A stretch of 37,402 nt of DNA from an uncultured Prevotellaceae bacterium (GTDB taxonomy: Bacteria; Bacteroidota; Bacteroidia; Bacteroidales; Muribaculaceae), in assembly GCA_900314215.1 (NCBI GenBank), contig OMUK01000029.1, positions 1 through 37,402 of the forward strand, written 5' to 3'. The position numbers and the translations under genes are program-made. The stretch's first letter is position 1, and each line of letters begins with the position of its first letter. This document shows positions 8,529 through 14,579 of this stretch, piece after piece. Below the pieces are notes generated by a model. That model saw nothing but the letters and a program-made list of their open reading frames with translations. It was not told where the DNA came from and searched no databases.

Positions 8529-8951
8529 CTACAGGCCGTTGTCGTCGCGGGCGAAGACCAGTAGCAGCTGGGCACGATACTTGAGCCAGGCGGCCCCAAA
8601 ATAGCTCACATCGTCGCCATAGAAGCGCTTGAGGGCGAAGTTGGCGAGCAGCTCGGTCACTACTTGCTTGATCTCGACGGGCAGCTGCGGGCTGCAGGGG
8701 TGCTGGAAGGCGAAGGTGAGGCGCACGTTGCCGCGCTCCAGGTTGGGGTTGAAATTGGCGCTGGTGGTGTAGCCCATCACGCGGCTGTAGAGGTCGTCGT
8801 AGCCCTCCTTCACCTTCATCATGCACAGGCGCTCCTGGTCGGCCGTGAGCACGCGGGCGTCGCGGTGGGCCACGTGGTGCCAGGCGCTGTGTGAATAGAT
8901 GATGTCGAGAATGTCGCTCTTGTCGATGGTGATTTCTAGTGTGTGTTTCAT
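8529..8951 (-). CDS. Unrecognised small protein, pair member 2
   Basis: 140 aa, starting MKHTLEITIDKSDILDIIY. No signal peptide or membrane segment. The N-terminal half has an alternating charged pattern and the C-terminal half is amphipathic (FALKRFYGDDVSYFGAAW). From memory the opening resembles small uncharacterised proteins in structural modules of Bacteroidales prophages, but there are no other phage genes here, so this is a weak inference. It lies 19 nt downstream of the 153-aa gene and should be co-transcribed with it. Convergent with mutS. Confidence 0.75.
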   Translation of the reverse strand: MKHTLEITIDKSDILDIIYSHSAWHHVAHRDARVLTADQERLCMMKVKEGYDDLYSRVMGYTTSANFNPNLERGNVRLTFAFQHPCSPQLPVEIKQVVTELLANFALKRFYGDDVSYFGAAWLKYRAQLLLVFARDDNGL

Positions 8952-8970
8952 GATGTCTTTTTTTTTGAAT

Positions 8971-9432
8971 TTAAAGTGAATTGAGATTGTAGCTGCGGGT
9001 GGGCTTGAGCAAGTGGCCCAGGTGGGCCCTCAAGTTGCTGCGGCTGATGAAGAAATGCGACGCGCGGCTGTGCTCGAGCACAAACTCCAGGGCGGGCGCC
9101 ACGCCCAGGCCCGCTTGCATGAGCGCTTTCACCTTGCCGGCAAGTTCCTCGAGCTGGGCCCTGCGCACCTTGCCGCTCACGGGCATGCGGTTCTGGTAGA
9201 TGATGGCGCACATGGTGCGGTAGGCATAATCGAAGTCGACGTCGTAGTGCGGCGCGCCGCTGGCCAGGGCATAGTCGAGGGCGCGCTTGGGGGCGTCTTT
9301 CACTCGGTGCTGCTTCAAGAGCCGCAACACCTCGTGGTAGTAGTTGCTGAATTCCTGGTCGCGGCGCTGGCGGCAATAGGTGCGCACGGGCTCGCGGCGT
9401 GGCCTTGTGGGTGACGATGGTGTGTTTTTCAT
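8971..9432 (-). CDS. Unrecognised small basic protein, pair member 1
   Basis: 153 aa, beginning MKNTPSSPTRPRR. The basic, Pro-rich N-terminus suggests a disordered or nucleic-acid-contacting start. The middle is helical (YHEVLRLLKQHRVKD), and the C-terminal stretch ASHFFISRSNLRAHLGHLL could be a helix-turn-helix-like pair. I do not recognise the family. A longer frame starting at 9468 is rejected because that Met lies upstream of the transcription start implied by the promoter at 9455-9486. With its own promoter and the partner gene 19 nt downstream, this is a free-standing two-gene operon. Confidence 0.75.
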   Translation of the reverse strand: MKNTPSSPTRPRREPVRTYCRQRRDQEFSNYYHEVLRLLKQHRVKDAPKRALDYALASGAPHYDVDFDYAYRTMCAIIYQNRMPVSGKVRRAQLEELAGKVKALMQAGLGVAPALEFVLEHSRASHFFISRSNLRAHLGHLLKPTRSYNLNSL

Positions 9433-9454
9433 TGTGATGTGTGTTTTGGTACCA

Positions 9455-9486
9455 CAAAGATACAACACAAAATGGTAGAATGCAAA
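9455..9486 (-). promoter_or_regulatory. Promoter of the unknown gene pair
   Basis: TTTG (9486-9483), a 20-nt spacer and TATCTTTG (9462-9455), a perfect Bacteroidetes sigma-ABfr consensus. Transcription should begin near 9448, about 17 nt before the ATG at 9432, which settles the start codon. Confidence 0.8.
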
Positions 9487-9520
9487 TTTTAAATGATAAA
9501 ATTACCATATTATACCCAAT

Positions 9521-9546
9521 AAAAAAGAGAGCCATGCGTGGCTCTC
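9521..9546 (-). terminator. Terminator of the esterase gene
   Basis: A perfect 8-bp stem GAGAGCCA/TGGCTCTC (9527-9534 and 9539-9546) with a 4-base loop, followed on the minus strand by six T residues (9526-9521). Confidence 0.85.
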
Positions 9547-9567
9547 CTTGATGGGATGCAGTGCCCG

Positions 9568-10407
9568 CTACTGCCCGTCGCGGTACTCATAGGGGCTCTC
9601 GTCGTTGTCGTCCTCGCCCACGAGGCGGGTGAGCTCGCGCAGCTCGCTATAGGCCTGCTTGAGGATGGCATTGTCGATATCGACCTGGCGCATCACGGGG
9701 CGCTCGGGGTCGCTCAGGGTGTGGGCAAAGAGCCAGTCGTAGGTGTCCTTGAGGTAGAAGGCGCGTGCCAGAGCGCCATGCGAGGCGCCAGGCAGCCAGT
9801 CGAAGCGCAGGCGCGAGTCCTTGCCGCCGTCTTGCAGCTTCTGCACCACCACCTTGGAGCACTTGATGTCGACAGCGCGGTCGGCAGTGCCGTGCAGTAT
9901 CCAGAAGGGCAGGTCGCCCAGTCCATCGACATTGCGCAGCGTGGTGCCGCCACACAGCGCCATGCCGGCGGCAATCTTGTCGGGGTAGGTGCCGCAAAAG
10001 TCCATCGTGCCAAAGCCGCCCAGACTCATGCCCAGCACATACACGCGCGAGGCGTCGACCTTGTAGTTTTGCTTCGCCCACTCGAGTATGTCGTTGAGCT
10101 TGCTGGGGCTCCAGCTGCCGGGCGTCTGCGGCGCAATCACGATGGCGGGCATCACCATGCCGCGCTTGATGGCGTCGAGCGTGCCATAGCGCAGCACGCG
10201 CTGCAGGTTGTGGCCACACAGGCTGCGGCCGTGCAGAAAGAAGACCAGGGGCTGGGCCTGCGTGCCGTCGTAGCCCTCGGGGGTGTAGATCCAAAATTGG
10301 TAACCGCCACTGGCTATGGCATCGTGAGTGGTCATGGTGCCGTCGTAGGCCCAGGCGCTTATCATTGTGAGCAGCATCGCTACTGCCATAAAAATTCGAT
10401 GTTTCAT
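9568..10407 (-). CDS. Secreted alpha/beta-hydrolase (esterase, PHB depolymerase/esterase D-like)
   Basis: 279 aa with a signal peptide (cleavage after about residue 20), so probably periplasmic. The alpha/beta-hydrolase fold is shown by FFLHGRS (oxyanion region), the nucleophile elbow GMSLGG (Ser128), HGTAD (Asp176) and the catalytic His in GASHG (His210). It fits the prolyl oligopeptidase-like/feruloyl-esterase-like secreted esterases of Bacteroidales; the real ester substrate cannot be read from sequence. The acidic C-terminal tail after residue 240 is extra. It is downstream of recA but separated by a terminator, with its own -7 box. Confidence 0.85.
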   Translation of the reverse strand: MKHRIFMAVAMLLTMISAWAYDGTMTTHDAIASGGYQFWIYTPEGYDGTQAQPLVFFLHGRSLCGHNLQRVLRYGTLDAIKRGMVMPAIVIAPQTPGSWSPSKLNDILEWAKQNYKVDASRVYVLGMSLGGFGTMDFCGTYPDKIAAGMALCGGTTLRNVDGLGDLPFWILHGTADRAVDIKCSKVVVQKLQDGGKDSRLRFDWLPGASHGALARAFYLKDTYDWLFAHTLSDPERPVMRQVDIDNAILKQAYSELRELTRLVGEDDNDESPYEYRDGQ

Positions 10408-10411
10408 GCGA

Positions 10412-10419
10412 CAAAATTA
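10412..10419 (-). promoter_or_regulatory. Possible -7 box of the esterase gene
   Basis: TAATTTTG ends only 4 nt before the ATG, which would give a leaderless or nearly leaderless transcript. No -33 box at normal spacing, so it is tentative. Confidence 0.35.
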
Positions 10420-10433
10420 CACTTTTTGGCATA

Positions 10434-10471
10434 CAAAGAAAAACCGATGGGGCAAAAATGCTCCACCGGTT
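10434..10471 (-). terminator. recA terminator
   Basis: A 13-bp stem with two G-U pairs (10442-10454 with 10459-10471) and an A4/T4 loop. On the minus strand it runs into TTTCTTTG. Confidence 0.7.
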
Positions 10472-10564
10472 AATATATTTTAAGTCAAAGCGATAAGCTA
10501 CCCTGCGTTGTGCTAAAAATTTTAGGTTTTCTAAAAAATCTAAACGCTGCAGTCGCTCTTGAAA

Positions 10565-11650
10565 TCAAGCCTCGGCCGGGGTGTCGTCGACCTTCTCACC
10601 ACGCATGGCGGCCATGATCTTGGTCTCCAGCTCCTCGGCGAGCTCGGGATTGTCGGCAATGAGTTGCTTGGTGTTGTCGCGACCCTGGCCCAGCTTGGTG
10701 CCCTCGTAGGAGAACCAGGCGCCGCTCTTCTTCACGATGCCGAATTGCACGCCCAGGTCCACGATCTCGCCCACCTTGCTGATGCCCTTGCCAAAGAGGA
10801 TCTCAAACTCGGCCTTGCGGAATGGCGGAGCCACCTTGTTTTTCACCACCTTCACGCGGGTGAGGCTGCCCACCACCTGGTCGCCGCTCTTGAGCTGGCC
10901 GATGCGGCGTATGTCGAGGCGCACGCTCGAGTAGAACTTGAGGGCGTTGCCGCCGGTCGTGGTCTCGGGGTTGCCGAAGAGCACGCCCAGCTTCTCGCGC
11001 AGCTGGTTGATAAAGATGCAGCACGTCTTGGTCTTGCTGATGGTGGCGGTGAGTTTGCGCAGGGCCTGGCTCATGAGGCGGGCCTGCAGACCCATCTTGC
11101 TGTCGCCCATCTCGCCCTCGATCTCGGCCTTGGGCGTGAGGGCAGCCACCGAGTCGATCACGATGATGTCGATGGCCGAGGAGCGTATGAGCTGGTCGGC
11201 AATCTCAAGGGCTTGCTCGCCGTTGTCGGGCTGAGAGATGAGCAGGCTGTTGACGTCGACGCCCAGGTTCTCGGCATAGAAGCGGTCGAAGGCGTGCTCG
11301 GCGTCGATGATGGCGGCGATGCCGCCCAGTTTCTGAGCCTCGGCGATGGCGTGGATGGCCAGCGTGGTCTTGCCGCTCGACTCGGGGCCGTAGATCTCGA
11401 TGATGCGGCCGCGAGGGTAGCCGCCCACGCCCAGGGCAAAGTTGAGCCCTATCGAACCGGTGGGTATCACCTCCACGTTCTCGATGTGGTCGTCGCCCAG
11501 TTTCATGATTGAGCCGCGGCCATAGGTCTTGTCGATCTTGTCCATTGCCACCTGCAGCGCCTTGAGCTTCTCGGGAGAGATTTCCTTGCGCTTGGGCTCG
11601 GTAGCCTCGCTGGTGCCCTCGATGGGCACCTCGTTGTTGTCTTCTTTCAT
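10565..11650 (-). CDS. recA: Recombinase RecA
   Basis: 361 aa, the ATP-dependent strand-exchange protein of homologous recombination and SOS co-protease. Walker A is GPESSGKTT (residues 88-96) and Walker B is IDIIVIDS. Loop L1 follows [10 protein letters not shown] and loop L2 is [16 protein letters not shown]. The C-terminus is acidic, as expected. I chose the Met in MKEDNNEV at 11650; an in-frame Met at 11719 would add a 23-residue basic stretch absent from RecA proteins. The N-terminal 25 residues (rich in Glu/Thr/Lys) are a typical variable extension. No SOS box was recognised upstream. Confidence 0.98.
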   Translation of the reverse strand: MKEDNNEVPIEGTSEATEPKRKEISPEKLKALQVAMDKIDKTYGRGSIMKLGDDHIENVEVIPTGSIGLNFALGVGGYPRGRIIEIYGPESSGKTTLAIHAIAEAQKLGGIAAIIDAEHAFDRFYAENLGVDVNSLLISQPDNGEQALEIADQLIRSSAIDIIVIDSVAALTPKAEIEGEMGDSKMGLQARLMSQALRKLTATISKTKTCCIFINQLREKLGVLFGNPETTTGGNALKFYSSVRLDIRRIGQLKSGDQVVGSLTRVKVVKNKVAPPFRKAEFEILFGKGISKVGEIVDLGVQFGIVKKSGAWFSYEGTKLGQGRDNTKQLIADNPELAEELETKIMAAMRGEKVDDTPAEA

Positions 11651-11805
11651 TGTCGTATTGTAATTTTTTTTGTTGTTTCTAAATTTCGCCCGCCACTGTG
11701 TGGGCGATTTCCTTTTCACACTGCAAAATTCCCGCTTTACAGTGCAATTTTTATTCCCATCGCTATAAATTAATGTTAAATCACATCACATTTCATCACC
11801 GCTAG

Positions 11806-12876
11806 CTACTGAGCTTCCTTGGTGAGGAAAATCTCGGTGGGGAAGTGGTCGCTGTAGCCGTTGAGGAAGACGCCGCTGGCATAGGTGCGGTGGGGGTAGC
11901 CCTTGTAGGGGCCCTCGGCGTTGCGCAGGAACTCGCGGTTGAGCACCTCGGCGCGCAGGAAGGTGAGGTGCGGCTTGTTCTTGCCCTCGTAGTGCTGTGT
12001 GAAGTATTGCGACATCATGATTTGGTCGAAGAGGTTCCAGCCGCCCTTGTAGGCCAGCGTGCCGATGCCCTTGGCCAGCTTCTCCCAGAAGGGGTTGTAC
12101 ATGTCGGTGGGGGCAGTCACGTCCTTGAGGTAGCGCTTGCCGCCCAGCACCTGGGCGCAACTCACGTCCATGGGGTCGTCGTTGAGGTCGCCCATGAAGA
12201 TGACGCCGCGATTGGGGTCGGCGGCGATGAGCGAGTCGACCGTGTGGCGGCACATGGCGGCTGCGGCCTCACGCAGGTAGCTCGAGCGCTCCTGGCCGCC
12301 CAGGCGCGAGGGCCAGTGGTTGACGATGATGCTCACGTTCTCGCCGGCCAGCTTGCCGCTCACGCACCACTGGTCGCGGGTGCGGAACTCGGGATAGTTG
12401 GGTATCTTGAGCCGCTGGAAGGTGGAGTCGCCCGTGAAGGTGAAGAAGCGCGGGTTGTAGAGCACAGCCACGTCGATGCCGCGGCGGTCGGGGCTGTCGT
12501 GATGCACGATTTGCAGGTGCCACGGCTTGAGCTCGGGCTGGCGCACGAGGTCTTGCAGCACGGTGATGTTCTCCACCTCCGACACGCCTATCACGGCAGG
12601 CCCGTAGGGGGTGGCAGGGGTGGCCATCTGGCTGATGGCGTAGGCCAGGTTGTGCAGCTTCTTGTAGTATTTGTCGGTGTTCCACTGGCGGGCGCCGCCG
12701 GGCGAGAATTCCAGGTCGTAGGTGCCATTGCTGTTGATCGTGTCAAACAGATTCTCCAGGTTGTAGAACATCACGCCATACACGTTGTAGCGCTTGCCTT
12801 GCTGGGCCGCATTCTGCGCGCTCACAGCAGCAGCCGAGCACACAATCGCGAGAGCGAAGATCAATAATTTCCTCAT
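11806..12876 (-). CDS. Secreted endonuclease/exonuclease/phosphatase-fold protein
   Basis: 356 aa with a signal peptide (cleavage after AVSA, residue 20). The EEP (DNase I/sphingomyelinase-like) motifs appear in order: FYNLENLFD (Asn39), a metal-binding Glu in GVSEVEN (Glu100), DRRGIDVAVLY, NHWPSR, MGDLNDDP and the final GYSDHFP His. All are intact, so it should be a divalent-metal phosphodiesterase or nuclease acting outside the cytoplasm. Whether the substrate is DNA, a phospholipid or a phosphorylated sugar cannot be said. In Bacteroidales such secreted EEP proteins are common. It stands alone, 155 nt upstream of recA and divergent from the small RNA locus. Confidence 0.88.
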   Translation of the reverse strand: MRKLLIFALAIVCSAAAVSAQNAAQQGKRYNVYGVMFYNLENLFDTINSNGTYDLEFSPGGARQWNTDKYYKKLHNLAYAISQMATPATPYGPAVIGVSEVENITVLQDLVRQPELKPWHLQIVHHDSPDRRGIDVAVLYNPRFFTFTGDSTFQRLKIPNYPEFRTRDQWCVSGKLAGENVSIIVNHWPSRLGGQERSSYLREAAAAMCRHTVDSLIAADPNRGVIFMGDLNDDPMDVSCAQVLGGKRYLKDVTAPTDMYNPFWEKLAKGIGTLAYKGGWNLFDQIMMSQYFTQHYEGKNKPHLTFLRAEVLNREFLRNAEGPYKGYPHRTYASGVFLNGYSDHFPTEIFLTKEAQ

Positions 12877-13053
12877 GATGGTACTGTGTTATTATTTTGC
12901 GTTAAGTGTTTGATCATTGACGACGCTGTGATGGCGCCGATTCATTAAGTTTGTAAAATTACGCCATTTTTTCGACATCACCGCAACTTTCTCCCCAAAA
13001 ATCTCAACCTCGTCACTCGACAATGAGGGCGATTTCTTTTCTCGGAGTTTTTC

Positions 13054-13084
13054 TTTGCAGCAAGGCGAAAATTTGCGACCTTTG
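13054..13084 (+). promoter_or_regulatory. Orphan promoter of candidate small RNA
   Basis: TTTG (13054-13057), a 19-nt spacer and GACCTTTG (13077-13084): one mismatch to the TTTG/TAnnTTTG consensus. No coding sequence follows it before a strong terminator. Confidence 0.5.
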
Positions 13085-13090
13085 CTGCGA

Positions 13091-13160
13091 GGTTAGTTGA
13101 TGATATTTCATTTCAACACAAAATTAATTAATCTCGGGGAGACTTCGGTCTCCCTTTTTT
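13091..13160 (+). ncRNA. Candidate intergenic small RNA, about 70 nt
   Basis: Predicted from an upstream promoter and a downstream intrinsic terminator with no gene between. The 5' part can form GTTGATGA...TCA..TCAAC (about 13096-13117). A single-stranded A/U-rich linker (ACAAAATTAATTAATC) follows, then the terminator hairpin with a UUCG tetraloop. Hairpin, A/U-rich linker and terminator is the usual shape of a trans-acting sRNA. A frame opening at the ATG at 13101 reads straight through the terminator, so I do not call a peptide. No known Rfam family was recognised. Confidence 0.45.
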
Positions 13161-13168
13161 ATTTTTTT
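13136..13168 (+). terminator. UUCG-loop intrinsic terminator
   Basis: GGGAGAC (13137-13143), TTCG loop and GTCTCCC (13148-13154), followed by TTTTTTATTTTTTT. One of the strongest terminators in the window; it is plus-oriented, yet no plus-strand gene precedes it. Confidence 0.9.
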
Positions 13169-13204
13169 GCATTGACGTTCATCAACCTGCCGCCGTCCGC
13201 TCTC

Positions 13205-13226
13205 GGGGACGGTTTAGGCCGTCCCC
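13205..13226. other. GC-rich palindrome
   Basis: GGGGACGG and CCGTCCCC form a perfect 8-bp stem with a TTTAGG loop. No T tract; function unknown, REP-like. Confidence 0.45.
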
Positions 13227-13351
13227 GCCGCTCGGGCACCCCCTCCCAGATGGGGAGAGGAGATTGAAGTTTTCCTCGTCAAAATTTTGCACTTCGATTT
13301 GGAATCTTCACCCTGCCTGCAAGTGCTATCTTGGGCAGACCATCTGCGCTA

Positions 13352-13393
13352 TAAAAACTTCAGCGCCGGGGCTCGCGAGGGGCTCCGGCGCTG
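13352..13393 (-). terminator. yebC-unit terminator
   Basis: A 9-bp stem (13361-13369 with 13385-13393, arm CAGCGCCGG) followed on the minus strand by AAGTTTTTAT, about 30 nt after the yebC stop. Confidence 0.8.
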
Positions 13394-13420
13394 TGTTAGG
13401 ATTTCGACTATAGCGAGGGG

Positions 13421-14158
13421 CTACTCCTCGGCGTCGTCGGGCACTTCTTCCTTCATGTTGGTGAACACGTTTTGCACGTCTTCGTCCTCTTCCACGGCCT
13501 CCACGAGTTTGTCGACTTGCTCGCGGGCTTCGCCCTCGAGGTCCTTGTAGTCGTTGGGCTCATACACGAGTTCGCTGCTGGCAATCTCGAAGCCGTTGTC
13601 CTCAAGATACTTCTGGATGTCGCCGTTGGCCTCAAAGGGACCCGAGATCACGATTTCCTCGTCGTCCTGGTCAAAGTCCTCGGCGCCGCAGTCGATGAGC
13701 TCAAGCTCGAGGTCGTCGAGCGTCACGCCCTCCTTGGGCTTCACGTGGAAGTAGCACTTGTGGCTGAACATGAAGATGGTGGTGCCGCTGTTGCCCAGCG
13801 TGCCGCCGTTCTTGTTGAAGTAGTTGCGCAGGTTGGCCACGGTGCGGGTGGTGTTGTCGGTAGCGCACTCCACGATCACGGCGACTCCGTTGGGGGCAAA
13901 TCCCTCGTAGATCACCTCCTTGTAGTCCTTGGCGTCGCTCTCGGTGGCCTTCTTGATGGCGTTCATCCAGGTGGCCTTGGGCATGTTCTCGGCCTTGGCG
14001 TTGGCGATGAGGGCGCGCAGGCGCGAGTTGCCGCTGGGGTCGGGGCCGCCGGCCTTCACAGCAATGGTGATTTCCTTACCGATGCGGGTGAATGTGCGCG
14101 ACATGTTGCCCCATCTTTTCAATTTTCTTGCTTTGCGATATTCAAAAGCTCTTCCCAT
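13421..14158 (-). CDS. yebC: YebC/PmpR (TACO1) family protein
   Basis: 245 aa, full length for the family. The N-terminus (GRAFEYRKARKLKRWGNMSRTFTRIGKEITIAVKAGG split across residues 2-38) is the Bacteroidetes version of the YebC start. Family hallmarks include the PNG-type stretch YEGFAPNGVAVIVE and the NLRNYFNKNGG segment. The C-terminus is strongly acidic. Members were long called transcriptional regulators; the family is now also linked to relief of ribosome stalling at proline stretches. It is last in the pheT-cupin-yebC cluster, which would suit a translation role. Confidence 0.95.
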   Translation of the reverse strand: MGRAFEYRKARKLKRWGNMSRTFTRIGKEITIAVKAGGPDPSGNSRLRALIANAKAENMPKATWMNAIKKATESDAKDYKEVIYEGFAPNGVAVIVECATDNTTRTVANLRNYFNKNGGTLGNSGTTIFMFSHKCYFHVKPKEGVTLDDLELELIDCGAEDFDQDDEEIVISGPFEANGDIQKYLEDNGFEIASSELVYEPNDYKDLEGEAREQVDKLVEAVEEDEDVQNVFTNMKEEVPDDAEE

Positions 14159-14200
14159 ATTGTTTGTCTATTTTTTGTGTTTATTTTTCTGTGAATGCAT

Positions 14201-14536
14201 TTAGGCGTGGTGCTCGCCCACGATGCCCAGAAACGCCAGGTCCTCGTCGCCGTTGTTGATGAGGCTGTGGCTGTGTCCCATGGGGCAGTAGGTGATTTGT
14301 CCGGCCTCTACGTCTTCCTCGCCGTCGTCGTAGAGCACGTGGCCCTTGCCCGAGATGATGTAGATGATCTCGCTGTTTTGCTCGTGCTTGTGGTAGCCAA
14401 TGCTGGCGCCGGGGTGCAACACGCCACGCATGATGCGGTTCTCGCTGTCGAGGTGGGTGCGCACGCAGTATTCTTTCTCGCCGCCCTTGAAGTGGGGCAC
14501 CACTTTCTCTTCTATGTCGTTGAAATCGATAATCAT
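14201..14536 (-). CDS. Small cupin-domain protein
   Basis: 111 aa, a single beta-barrel cupin. The first cupin motif is seen as GASIGYHKHEQNSEIIYIISG (metal ligands His, His and Glu) and the second as GQITYCPMGHSHSLIN (His). It is probably a cytosolic metal-binding enzyme or sensor; no specific substrate can be named. It sits 43 nt after pheT and 42 nt before yebC, all on the same strand, so it is likely part of that transcript. Confidence 0.88.
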   Translation of the reverse strand: MIIDFNDIEEKVVPHFKGGEKEYCVRTHLDSENRIMRGVLHPGASIGYHKHEQNSEIIYIISGKGHVLYDDGEEDVEAGQITYCPMGHSHSLINNGDEDLAFLGIVGEHHA

Positions 14537-14579
14537 AACCTTAAGTGTTAATTGCTATTCTATGAAATGCGTTGTCTGC

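Larger units (their letters stand above)
12877..13420. other. 544-nt gene-free stretch with small RNA locus and hairpins
   Basis: No protein gene is supported here. The stretch holds the upstream region of the gene starting at 12876 (a weak TAATTTTA box on the minus strand near 12950), an orphan promoter and terminator on the plus strand (13054-13167), GC-rich palindromes (13205-13226 and a CCCCTCCC/GGGGAG pair near 13240-13260), and the terminator of yebC. Confidence 0.6.

Noticed and set aside
13101-13270. Small peptide frame opening at the ATG at 13101
   Set aside because: It reads straight through the strong UUCG terminator and its product has no protein-like features.
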